NCBI RefSeq assembly: GCF_014638915.1
Contig: NZ_BMFQ01000002.1
Span: 186,001 to 250,000, forward strand
Reading direction: 5' to 3'
Source of the DNA: Xanthomarina arctica
GTDB taxonomy: Bacteria > Bacteroidota > Bacteroidia > Flavobacteriales > Flavobacteriaceae
Length of the DNA: 64,000 nt
The notes below the pieces were generated by a model, which had not been told where the DNA came from, searched no databases, and saw nothing but the letters and a program-made list of their open reading frames with translations. This document shows positions 36,601 to 44,900 of this stretch, in pieces; within the stretch, counting starts at the first letter, position 1, and each line of letters begins with the position of its first letter. A program made the translations under genes and the position numbers.

Positions 36601-38378
36601 GCGGCATCAGTAGCAACTAAAGTTACAGTTTGTGACCCTATGTCTGAACAATTAAAATCTATTGCGGCTCCTGCTGCAAAGACTTGAAATTCTGCAATTG
36701 ATAATGGTTCATTATTATTAAGTTGGGTAACTCTTACCTTATTAGCTATACCTGTTAATGTTATAATGTCAAGAGAAGCATTTCCCATTATATTGAAGTC
36801 TTGGAAGCCTATGATGACAGCATTGTCATATAGAGTGACCCTAAAGTTATTTAGGCGGTTTGAACAGCAGTCTGTACGGTTCCAAATTTTCATAGCAGCT
36901 ATGTCAAAATATCCTTGTAAATCCACTTCCCAGTATTCTACATTTCCATTGATATCTCGAGTATGTGTTACAGAGCCATCTCCCCAACGACCATTTGTAT
37001 CACCATCTACTGCTTTTCCAGAAACCCCTTGTGGGCTATAATCTGAAGTTTGAAAGGTTGGTTTACCTTCAGCGATGTTATTAGTTAAATCCGGTAATCC
37101 ACCAAGAAATGAAAGGTTAACAGGACCACAACTATCATTGGAGCCATTATTCACATCCGTCACCGAGATGGAGCCATTTCCTGAAGCATCTAGTTGCACT
37201 GTTGAAGGGGTCGTTTGGCAAATGGCATTTGGAGGCGTCGTATCGTCCACCGTAATAATTTGTGTGACATTAATTGAGTTTCCAGCAAGATCTGTTACAC
37301 TATAAGTTCTGGTAATAACTTCTGGGTTCGAACTTCCATTAGAAACATCATTTACATGAGCCACCGTAATTGTACCAGGACAATTATCGGCTTCATCATT
37401 TACATCCGCAATATTTACTGGCGGTACATCACCTGCACATTGAACGTTAACAGGAGAAAGGTTAGAAGTTGTAGGATTGGTAGTATCTTCAACTGTAATA
37501 ATTTGAGTTACATTAATTGAGTTTCCACTAGCATCCGTTACCGAATAGGTTCTTGTAATAACTTGAGGATTAAATCCAGAAGATACATCACCATCATGAG
37601 CTACAATTATGACTCCTGAACAGTTATCCGCTTCATCATCTACATCCGCAATATTTACTGCCGGTACATCACCTGCACATTGAACGTTTACAGCAGGAAG
37701 GTTAGATGCTGTAGGGTTGGTTGTATCTTCAACTGTTATAATTTGAGTTACATTAATTGAGTTTCCTGAGACATCTGTTACGCTATAAGTTCTAGTAATA
37801 GTTTCTGGATTGAAATTTCCATCCGAAACATCTCCAACATAAGCTACTGTAGGAGTACCACAATTATCAGCCTCGGTGGTTACATCTAATGGATTAGCGG
37901 CAGGAACAGCCCCTAGACACTGAACATTTATATCTGCAGGGTTGGTAGCAGTAGGTGGTAAATTATCCACGACAGTTACAGTAGCGAAACAAGTTGTTGT
38001 TGAATTATCACTATTTTCAGTTAAAGTAAGAGTTATATTATTTGTACCAATATTAGCGCAGGTAAAAGTTGTTTGACTAGCAGATAATGTATATAACGGA
38101 TTTCCGGTATATGTACCATCTTCAATCTGTGCAGGCGTAATGGTTACATTCCCACTAGCATCTAACGGTACAATTATATTTTGACATATAACAGCTGGCG
38201 CAAGATATCTGTCATAATTAGGACGAAAAGACACATAGCCTTCCAAAGGATTATATATTAGAGTTTTGTCTGGGTTGTGGTTTAAAGAACTATATAAGTT
38301 GTCTATAGATTTAGACAAGCTATTTAGGCTAACAAAAAGACATAATATTAGTAAAGAAAAAGTAGTTTTTTTTGTCAT
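27681..38378 (-). CDS. Giant T9SS surface protein 1 (3565 aa) with HYR repeats and F-type lectin
   Basis: A signal peptide (1-23) is followed by a stretch containing NPLEGYVSFRP. Three 80-aa (240-bp) repeats come next, then a repeat interrupted by an F-type lectin (about 434-568, motif RTDCCSNR). About a dozen HYR-type repeats follow (ATDNCG, FPIGTTT, VTDNAGN patterns) to about residue 1560. Ig-like segments (GGTWSSSNP) and two beta-sandwich modules come next. A LamG/concanavalin-like domain spans about 2716-2880 (SMEAWVKPDN, RWYHVAVTFNG, DEVRIWDTALS). The conserved C-terminal module (NYNYWGSPVS, GNPYPSALDA, YIPVGQGF) and a T9SS type A tail (YLVNMLGQTVRSW, KKIVIDQN) end the protein. It should be surface exposed; adhesion or sugar binding is inferred from the domains. 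The gene is monocistronic with its own leader and terminator. Confidence 0.92.
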   Translation of the reverse strand: MTKKTTFSLLILCLFVSLNSLSKSIDNLYSSLNHNPDKTLIYNPLEGYVSFRPNYDRYLAPAVICQNIIVPLDASGNVTITPAQIEDGTYTGNPLYTLSASQTTFTCANIGTNNITLTLTENSDNSTTTCFATVTVVDNLPPTATNPADINVQCLGAVPAANPLDVTTEADNCGTPTVAYVGDVSDGNFNPETITRTYSVTDVSGNSINVTQIITVEDTTNPTASNLPAVNVQCAGDVPAVNIADVDDEADNCSGVIIVAHDGDVSSGFNPQVITRTYSVTDASGNSINVTQIITVEDTTNPTTSNLSPVNVQCAGDVPPVNIADVNDEADNCPGTITVAHVNDVSNGSSNPEVITRTYSVTDLAGNSINVTQIITVDDTTPPNAICQTTPSTVQLDASGNGSISVTDVNNGSNDSCGPVNLSFLGGLPDLTNNIAEGKPTFQTSDYSPQGVSGKAVDGDTNGRWGDGSVTHTRDINGNVEYWEVDLQGYFDIAAMKIWNRTDCCSNRLNNFRVTLYDNAVIIGFQDFNIMGNASLDIITLTGIANKVRVTQLNNNEPLSIAEFQVFAAGAAIDFNCSDIGSQTVTLVATDAAGNTDTCVHTVNVVDSIAPIITTCPAPITVSADNSVSCEATGVVLTPPTGTDNCTASLTITNDAPAAFPFGVITTVTWTLEDASGNSVQCTQLVTVEDNSDPEITCPTNIVQNTDAGLCTAVVTFDPPTVNECSTYSITRIDGNVLNSGDAFPIGDTTIEYQVLDDNNLLATCSFTITVEDNEDPTITAPNDITPSTDLDTCGANIAIPNASFTDNCTDSTLTWSFTGATTLTGTGQVGSKDFNIGITTITYTVTDNVGNTATDSMLVTLSDDEDPTITAPADITVSANVDCQVNALSLGAPTTADNCGVASVTHNGIPPYPIGTTIITWTVTDNAGNTSTDTQNVIVVDNTAPTLTVLNPTVINVNTSTETDENCTVAVVIRSVSFNDNCSGSILSWEMTGATIVGSTPGQVPSPFTFNLGVTTITYTVTDSASPANTISKTRTVTVIDDEDPTMSALADITVSSDPDTCGASVSWTEPTATDNCDSITPLQTTGFTNPYTFPIGTTTVSYQATDASGNSITDSFTVTVTDTEAPTISHPNEVTDLVSTTSADGTGNCTLAIAIPNAITNDNCSVSLLSWVISGATTGSGSNNQVGTRFFNVGTSVITYTVSDNNTPALQNTLSINVVVTDDELPTLNLPSDITANGCNTTVTYPTITGNDNCGVASINQIDGSGYTSSSSFPLGTTTLEYEITDIHGNTFIDTFDVTVIDSTLPVINCPSNVSIFNDAGECYASFNYQVVASDDCAVTPTLTWTMTGATSGSGSGQVGNYNFNVGATTVTYTINDGSNTATCSSTVTVTDNESPVLTCPTPSASYNTDLDSCTTSLTFTATATDNCDTPVITYSIDGTSISFPYNFPIGTTVVDVLATTTNGLTDICSFNVVVNDNQAPEIVCPTVLASYPTDSGSCTALLSLPATATDNCTASTPTFTYTISGTPITFPYAFPSGSTTVTAVANDGHGQTHTCNYTVVVNDTQNPIANCVGSIDITLNSSGNASIVVADINNGSTDNCGIQGFALNKTDFDCTHLGSNTVILTVTDTSGNTATCTAIVNVLDPAASAGVEINVDNNPICQDGDIEFTATPINGGASPIYEWFINGISQGTNSPTFQPFTSLNNADEIYVQLQSSLTNCNTPVQSTSIFITVYPTPIVTGPTEICVGASDNLSPSTGGTWSSSNPSIATVNNAGVFNGVSAGVVTFTFTSASGGCTSPINVTINALPVLTAPASVCVGATNSLTPSSGGTWSSSNPAIATVDNAGIITGVLPGFATFTFTDANSCSNTTSSVQVLESPVIDTVIASTNPLCSGETVTIQANLQPLSNPPNKRTLINYNFNVSPAPSGYGAYNGQEIPGITSHLNNSTMTYNFGSNGTATDTNAFASNPEGSNATRSLFQNDNDGHDDDGAWIFNVGGSVLDDYRDFRVYFQTIRNNIAGNPKYIDISYRVNGTGAFIDVMRYDMLNDNSSLAWREVLFSLPADADYANQLEIKLYVNDGRSSGGNYPYIRIDNFQLQGSIGGDVVSYSWTADTGAAAGLPASASVPSTANSIIQVTPTLDTNYTLTVQNSANGCIDTETVLVNVSPAPEIFVTAEYCVVDDSDTEIDESQFVQLVATSPSDPNVTYEWQTNPVQTGSSILVDIADVYTVVGTLSGGCSTSGTIAIAQELVIDGDFTNLDIMDNSAYPFQSGHIFVPNQPGLVPAGQGELYADGGLLGYTITHSGQDVHSGFHGSDHTDNTVGAQNFMAINGDAGIDAWRQDNTPVLPNTTYYFSAWVMRLINGSPPRLQFEVNGVPVGTDVIPPPRTGNGPSGDNWERFYGNWTSGPADTSVNIRIINDNGSAGGNDYAIDDISFATLSTFIRLITPLGTDLQTTCQNTPIEDIAYDIGGGLTPPTIQWTHNGTPLALNVFPNGLGFVFNGLTYEISGTPTGEGIYEYSVETSSTCDIKSSEGILTINEAPVVTIAPIPQICASETTIDLIANLSGSATGGQWSHSGTPIPTITTGGNVATGTYTIDTSGVFTFTFTSNEPSTNCDRAIETVDVEILPYVIADAGAEQTTIGCDVTMVTLAANNATGQWTAVPNTGFFSNPAAYNSTFTGESGTTYILTWTATNNVLCGNTADFVEIVIPNCGDNLIFEGDEDYISFANNYGLGNGSFSMEAWVKPDNVSGIRTIISKRNSNALNSGYDLSLIANRLHFRWNNQDMLATATMNNSRWYHVAVTFNGSNTYTMYIDGFVVQTKTGSSPISNTNKALIGAMDTTNALPINHFDGAIDEVRIWDTALSVTQIREMMNQEIKQAGSNVMGEVIPLPITGGLLWTNLKGYYQMKDGSDGNNVNGGNIEDISLSNIQGTLVGMTASQNENAPLPYISNNNGSWDSASTWASGSVQQIPNSRINSISGPEQTWNIVRTETDVTANRPANVLYKTVVQGLLVDNNKLSIQNDQLLNVTKYLKIDGVLDLEGESQLLQYDGSIVDYAGTGHMERDQQGTSNVYNYNYWGSPVSNTFNALNTHPISYNLEDALYDGNAQVNWIGGYDGAPTTPVSISTRWLYLYESYPYDSYYDWHKIDQFYNIEVGLGFLMKGSGSASALQNYTFRGQPNTGTILRAIGSNDEALLGNPYPSALDAMAVIADNAPVLLDGTIRYWEHAPSNNSHITVEYQGGYAYYNNTGGTAAVSSPDLNGTGDANKIPKRYIPVGQGFMATANASGGNFIFKNSQRVFEKESGGLSIFMRSSNEENNEDETENNETNTQLIRLDFKSPENAVRHLLLGFTPNNLATEGVDYGYDARNEELFPSDMSFLIEDDKYIIQGVGEFNSDNMYPLVIDLDTSGNIEIELTALENFEDPIDVYVYDALLGTYSRINAVNYQIVLDAGSHANRYFITFKEDATLNIVDEEFSNVLVNFLSATSEIYIHVPSSMDIKQVYLVNMLGQTVRSWNATNAPLSDECKIPVSKISEGSYIIKVRTSDNKMINKKIVIDQN

Positions 38379-38522
38379 AACGTTTAATTTTTAGTAAACT
38401 TTAGATAGTCATTTTTGTGAATAGACTAGCCTTTACATAAAATGTAATTGCTATTAATAAGAGGGGAGGTGACGAAATTAATGTTTGATATTCAATTTCA
38501 CTAATAAAATCGACCAAATGCT
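38379..38522 (-). promoter_or_regulatory. Conserved leader of giant gene 1
   Basis: This upstream segment resembles those of giant genes 2 and 3. In order going away from the ATG: A-rich start context around CGTTATGAC, ACATTTTATGTAA, a CCTCCCCTCTTATTAATAGC block, then CGATTTTATTA near 38501-38511. The same order in all three suggests a shared promoter and 5' UTR. Confidence 0.55.
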
Positions 38523-38653
38523 TAAACAACCATTAAAAGTTAATAATTCCATACATTTAAAACTGGAAAGGCTTGATAGTATCTTAGTTAATAATATTAA
38601 ATGAGTTGGTTTACATGAGTTTTTTGCTGCATATAGGTGTTCTTTAAACTTGA

Positions 38654-38667
38654 TTGATCTAGATCAA
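38654..38667. promoter_or_regulatory. Perfect FNR/CRP-type box upstream of giant gene 1
   Basis: TTGATCTAGATCAA is a full palindrome and an exact TTGATnnnnATCAA match. It is centred 282 bp upstream of the giant gene 1 ATG. The same half-sites occur in the pckA/Crp-Fnr divergent region of this window, so the same regulator could act here. Confidence 0.6.
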
Positions 38668-38868
38668 GCTTTTATGCAGGTACTCCAGCTTATTCCCATG
38701 CTTAAATAATTCATTGAACTATTTTTTTTAGTTTAATCGCCACTTTGATTATTCAAACTCCCATTTTTTTTATCTCTGTTGCACTGGGTTACTTATTTGC
38801 TAACGCTCCATCTCGCCCGCCTTCCGTTCATTTAATCTAGAATTCGGGCAGGCCCCTTCGCTAAAATA

Positions 38869-38930
38869 GTCCACAGGACTATTTTTTAACGCTCGGTCGC
38901 CTCTTTAACTAAAGAGGGGAGCTGGGAGTC
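38869..38930. repeat. Dispersed intergenic repeat, copy 1
   Basis: Contains TTTTTTAACGCTCGGTCGCC and a CCTCTTTA/TAAAGAGG hairpin. A diverged copy lies at 49726-49782, just upstream of the next giant-gene terminator. Both copies sit 10-15 bp from the terminator palindrome, so the terminator and this segment were probably duplicated as one block. Confidence 0.5.
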
Positions 38931-38941
38931 TAGAGCCACAA

Positions 38942-38971
38942 AAAAAAGGCTACCAATTGGTAGCCTTTTTT
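38942..38971 (-). terminator. Palindromic terminator of giant gene 2
   Basis: A 30-base perfect palindrome centred on CCAATTGG with arms AGGCTACC/GGTAGCCT flanked by A and T runs. It starts 21 bases after the stop codon of giant gene 2. Confidence 0.85.
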
Positions 38972-38991
38972 GAAAGTAATTAATTTAAAAA

Positions 38992-41900
38992 TTAATTTTG
39001 ATCTATTACAATCTTCTTATTAATGAGTTTGTTGTCTGAAGTTCTTACTTTAATAATATAAGTGCCTTCAGAAATTTTACTCACAGGAAGTTTACATTCA
39101 TGTGCCAATGGCGCATTGGTTGCGTTCCATGATCTAACTGTTTGCCCCAGCATGTTTACTAGATACACTTGTTTTATATCTATTGATGTTGGTACATTGA
39201 TATAAATTTCGCTAGTAGCATTTAAAAAGTTAACTACTACATTAGAGAATTCTTCATCAACAATATTCAAGATCGCATCTTCTTTAAAGGTTATAAAGTA
39301 TCTGTTTGCATGACTGCCTGCATCTAAAGCTATTTGATAGTTAACGGTATTAATTCTAGAATAGGTACCTAATAAGGCATCGTATACAAAGACATCGATA
39401 GAGTCATTAAAATTCTCTAAGTCTGTTAACTCAATTTGTATAGTTCCAGAGATTCCTAAATCTAGGGTTACTGGATACATGTTATCAACATTGAACTGAC
39501 CAACACCTTGAATAACGTATTTCTTGTCCTCAATTATAAAAGACATATCACTTGGGTTGTCATCCGAATTTTTAGCGTCATACCCATAATCAAAACCTTC
39601 TGTAGCTTCATTGTTTGGTGTGAAAGCTAATAATAGTGGTCTGATGGCACCTTCTGGTGTGGTGAAGTTTAAACGGATACGTTTAATAAGATCCTCATTG
39701 TCTTCGTCGTTTTCAGTTCTTAAGAAAACAGAATCTCCAGAAGCTTGAGTTTTAAAAATACGTTGGCTGTTTTTAAAAGTAACTTCAGTATCTACTTGAT
39801 CAACATAATCGGCAGCAGTAACAAAGAAACCTTGTCCAACCGGAATATATTGTTTAGGTATTGCTGAGGCAGCATCTCCAATTCCCCCCACTCCTGGTGG
39901 TGAAACAGCTGCTGTTCCCCCAGAAAGATTAAACGTTGCATAACCACCTAGGTAATCTGCTGTGATATGTGAATAATTAGAAGAAGCTTGTTTCCAAAAA
40001 TATAATGCACCGTCCACACTTCCTGTGGTTCCAGTGTTTCCACCAGGAATATTATCCCTAATAAATTGATCTGCATCAATAGCTGAAGGGTACGGATTAC
40101 CTACCAAAGTTTGATTAATTGCTCCATTGGTAGCAGTTACGTTAGCACTTATATCTCCATTATTAGGCATTCCTTTAAAGGTGTAGTTTTGATTTGAAGT
40201 TGAAGCTCCACTTCCTTTCATTGTAAATCCTAAGCCTACATTAAAACTTCCTGTCTGACTTTTATAAATCCAATCGGAATAATCATTTTCTAATCCTTCT
40301 TCAAAGGAATAGATCCAACGATTACTTATAGTAAGCGGAGTAGGAGAGCCGTTGTAACCAGATGTCCAAATTACTTGCGTACTACCGTTATTGAAAATAG
40401 CATCTAAAGTATATGTTCTGGAAGCCGCTGTACCTGAAGTACTAACTGGACTACCCCAATAATTATAACTAAACGTATTTGCAGTTCCTTTTTGATCACG
40501 TTCTAGTTTACCAATTCCTGAATAATCAACGATACTTCCCATAGGCTGTAATAGTTGCGATTCTCCAACTAGATCCAGAGTACCATCTATTTTAAGGTAT
40601 TTATTAACATAAATTGGTTGTCCGCCTTCAATACTTAATGTATTACTATCAACTAATAGTCCAAGAACAGTTGTTCGTCCCGAAATAGGAGCTCCTGTAG
40701 TTCTGTTAGTTGTAACATTAGTAGCTGTTCTAACAATATTCCATGTTTGTAGACCATTAGCAACGATACTGTTTGCTGCTGAGTTAGGTATTTGTTGTAC
40801 CGAACCTACAGACCAGGTTGAGGCATTATCCCAAACATTATTTTGTCTTGATACATATGGAATAGGTGCTGTTTCAGCTTGATTGGTAATCATTGAGTTT
40901 AACTTACCTGGAATAGGAGAAACTGTAGAAATATCTTGAATGATACCTCCGGATACACTAGTTTGATCTCCTGTATTCATTTGGTAATAGCCTCTTAAAT
41001 TATTCCATAATAATCCACCACTAATATCCATAGGAACAACGACACCTTCCACATTACCAGTGGTAATAGTACTGGTTTTTATTTCTTGGTTCATCATTTC
41101 ACGAATTTGTGTTACAGATAAAGCTGTATTCCAAATGCGAACTTCATCAATACCACCATTAAAATAATTGGTAGGGGAATTATCTGTTATGTCCATGGCA
41201 CCTATTAACGCTTTGTTAGTATTTCCTGCAGGAGCTGATCCAGCAGTTGCGCCACGCGCTTCAAACCCATCGATATACATGGTATAAGAACCGTTATAAG
41301 ACACGGCTACATGGTACCATTTACTTGTATTCATAGAATAATTGGAAACAATTTGTGAACCGTTATAACGGAAATATAAGCGATCGCCAATCATGCTTAA
41401 ATCATAACCAGAAGCTGTTGAAGTTCCATTTCTTTTAGAAATAATTGTTTTAGTACCTGTCAGGTTATTGATTTTTATCCATGCTTCAATACTAAATGAG
41501 TTATTTAAATTATAATTATTGTCAAAATTTATATAATCATCACCACCATCAAAAACTAAGTTGGCACCACAATCTGGAATAATAACGTCCATAAGAGCTG
41601 TTGTATTTATATTACATGCTCCTGTATTAGTAGCTTCCCATTGTAAGGTGTAAGTTTCTCCACTTTCGCCCGTGAAAGTAGCATTATAAGCATTTACATC
41701 AGAGAAAAAATAACTATTTGCAGGTTGGCCAGAAGTCACACTCCATTGTCCTGCAACATTATTCCCTGTTAAAGTAACTTGATTGGTAGCACAATTAGCC
41801 GTAGTTTGATTAACGCCTGTTGTTGCAACTACATATGGGCTTATTTCAATGTCTAAGGTTTCTATGGCACGTTCACATACTCCAGATGGATTATTTGATG

Positions 41901-44900
41901 TGAAGGTAAAGGTTAACAATCCTGATGATACAATAGTATAAGTTGCAGAAGCAACGTTTCCAGCCATTGTAGTTGTAATAGGTGTACCAGAAATGCTCCA
42001 AACACCACCAGTTGCACTACCACTTAAAACGGCACTTAACAATATGGTACCGTCAGATGCACATACAGCAGTTGGTGGAGTGGTTATAGTTACAATAGGA
42101 GCTGGGTTGACAACTATAGTTCCTGAAAAGGTTTTATTTCCACAACTGGCATTAGTTGAAATTGTATAGTTAAATGTGCCTGTATCAGTAGGCGTACCAC
42201 TAATTATATATTCCAAGCCATCGAAAGTAGTTGTTAATCCAACAGGAAGTCCAGTAGCGGTAGGACCTGTTAAACCTCCACCTACATTAAAAGTAATATT
42301 TTCTAAAGGTGTATTTTGACATACGGTTTGATTTTCTGTTGCAGGAGGCGATGTTAAATTTATAAATGTAGATAAGGTTGCAAAAGAGACATCATCAATA
42401 GCAAAGTTGTTACCTTGTAAATCTCCATCTATGTTTCGAATTTCAACAATTGCAGTTGTATTTGTACCCGAATTCCAAACTCCCCAAAAACGGTCCCAAT
42501 CAGCACCTTTTACTAAATCAAGTGGTGTACCAACATCGGTACCATTGATTCTAAATGTTAAATCAGTAGGTCTTAACCCTGGGTTTCCAGGGTCGGAAAT
42601 ATCAATACCCCACGCAGCGAAATAATAGTCTGTATTAGGTTCTACAGTAATTTCTTGTCTCCAAACAGCCAAAGTTAAGTCGTTACCATTAACAGCAAGG
42701 TATTGTGCAGCAGTATCCCCCGTATGATCCGTGACACTTCTAAAGATGCCAAGATAGAATGGTTGAACATTATCCGTTACGGTAAGTCTGTTTTGATAAA
42801 GAATTGGATTTGCATAATATCCATAACCACCATCAAAATCAAAACCGAGAGATGTCATGTTATCAGCGAATGGTCCATTGACTGTTTGTCTAGCAAAAGA
42901 GAAATCGCCATTAATAACTAGTTCTTGCGATATATTAACTGTCGCACCGGCACTACATCCATTTGCGGTTGTTGCAATAACATTATAAACTCCAGCAATA
43001 TCCACATAAATGGTATTACCTGTTTCACCGGTGTTCCACTCCCAACTAATTATGGGTTGATTTGCTGAGGCTACAAGTTGTACCATATTACTTTCATCTT
43101 GCGGGGTACTAGCAATATCAGCAGGACAATAGTCTGCCGCAATAGTAATTTCTGGTGAAGGAAATACATTTACGGTTACCGTTTCAGTTTTAGGACAACC
43201 ATCATTATTGGTTACAGTTAAAGTATATTCTGTAGTTACCATTGGATTAACTGTAATAACATTATTAGTCGTGGATGGTGTACCTGCATTAGCAGGTAAA
43301 CCTGCATTGATACCTGTATTAGCAGTCCAAGCATAATTAACACTATTACCAACAGTGGTGCCTTGAATTTGCAGATTGTCTATATAAATATGAGGTTCGT
43401 CTCGCCAATAAGAATCAGAACCATCATCTACAAGGAACATAAACTGTAGTCCATCTGTATTATTAAAAGTAGCTGGCAGGTTTATTATAGCAGTGTTCCA
43501 ATTATTGACATAGTTGTTATTGTAACGAGGAACATTTACTGTTGTAGTAGTCCATCCAGACCAATTAGTACCAGCACCAGGATTGGTGTCGTATCTATAA
43601 TAAACAACAATTTCTTTATCATAACCCCAATATGTGGCTCTCCTGTATTGGAAAGAAATACTTAAATCTTCGTAGTTGTTTAAGTCATTTCCATCGACAT
43701 CCAGCCTCCATCGTCCATCGTCCGGTTGTCCATTTGGATTTCCATCTCGCCAATCATCTACTTGCATAAGTGAATTTCCTGCAGGCGTGTTGTTTGTAAA
43801 AGCCCCTCCAGTTGTTCCATTTCCAGTATTGAAAGGAATATTGTTGTTGTTACTTGGACTATAAAAATTAGAGTTAATGTTTGGAGTTGTACTAATATCA
43901 TTTAACTGATTATAATTGTTACCCGTGTTAAAATCATAATTCACTATGGTTTCAGTATTACCTCCAGCACCTTGAACATTAGCGGTTAAAACACTAGAGT
44001 CTCCAGCACAAACTGTATTTGGAGATGCAGTCACTGAAGTAATATCAGGAATACCCAACACTTCTATAGAAGTTGAAGTTACTGTACAATTTGTAGTTGA
44101 ATTTGTAAATGTAAAGGTGGCATTACCAGGGCTAACTCCAGTAATAATCCCTCCATTAGTAATTGTTGCTACACCCGGACTGTTACTTGTCCAAGTACCA
44201 CCAGTAGATGGAGACATGGTGTGTGTTTCGCTTTCACAAATGGTGTTTCCTGTTGGATAGCTCGCTATTGTTGGAAAGGCATTAATTGTTACAATGTTGG
44301 TCGTATTGTTACAAGTAGTTGATCCACTTGAAAAGGTAAATGTCGCCGTTCCTGGAGCTATTGGAGTAATTACCCCAGCATTATTAACAGTTGCAACTCC
44401 TGGGTTATTACTAGTCCAAGTTCCACCTGTATTAGGGGTTAGATTTCCCGTACTTCCCATACATATTTGAGTAGGGGCTGTTACACTTGGAGAGTCATTT
44501 ACAGTTACTTCAATGCTATTACTAACTTTTGGAAGGGTACATGCAGTAAGACTAGATTGCATTACCACATGAATGTTGTAAACCCCAACCGTTAAAGGTG
44601 TAAATGGTGTAAAGGAAGGGCTAAAGGTTATTCCTTGGCTTGCCCCATCAATAAACCACTCGAAAGTAGGAGTTGCTCCACCATCAGTAGGAGTTGCTGT
44701 AAATGTTAAGTTTTCACCTACACAGATGGCAACATCAGAATCATTATTAGAAACATCATTAATTATATGAACAGTTGCATTAGCTGCAGGATCTAAGACA
44801 GTTACTGTAGCTGTACAAGTTGCTATATTTCCAGCATTATCTGTAACCGTTAATGTTACAGGGTTTGTACCTAAATTTGAGCAGTCAAAATTTGTGTTGT

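Larger units (their letters stand above)
38523..38941. other. Gap between giant genes 1 and 2, no gene seen
   Basis: No coding ORF. It holds an FNR-type box (38654-38667) and a segment at 38869-38930 that reappears at 49726-49782. The gap ends at the terminator of giant gene 2. Confidence 0.6.
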
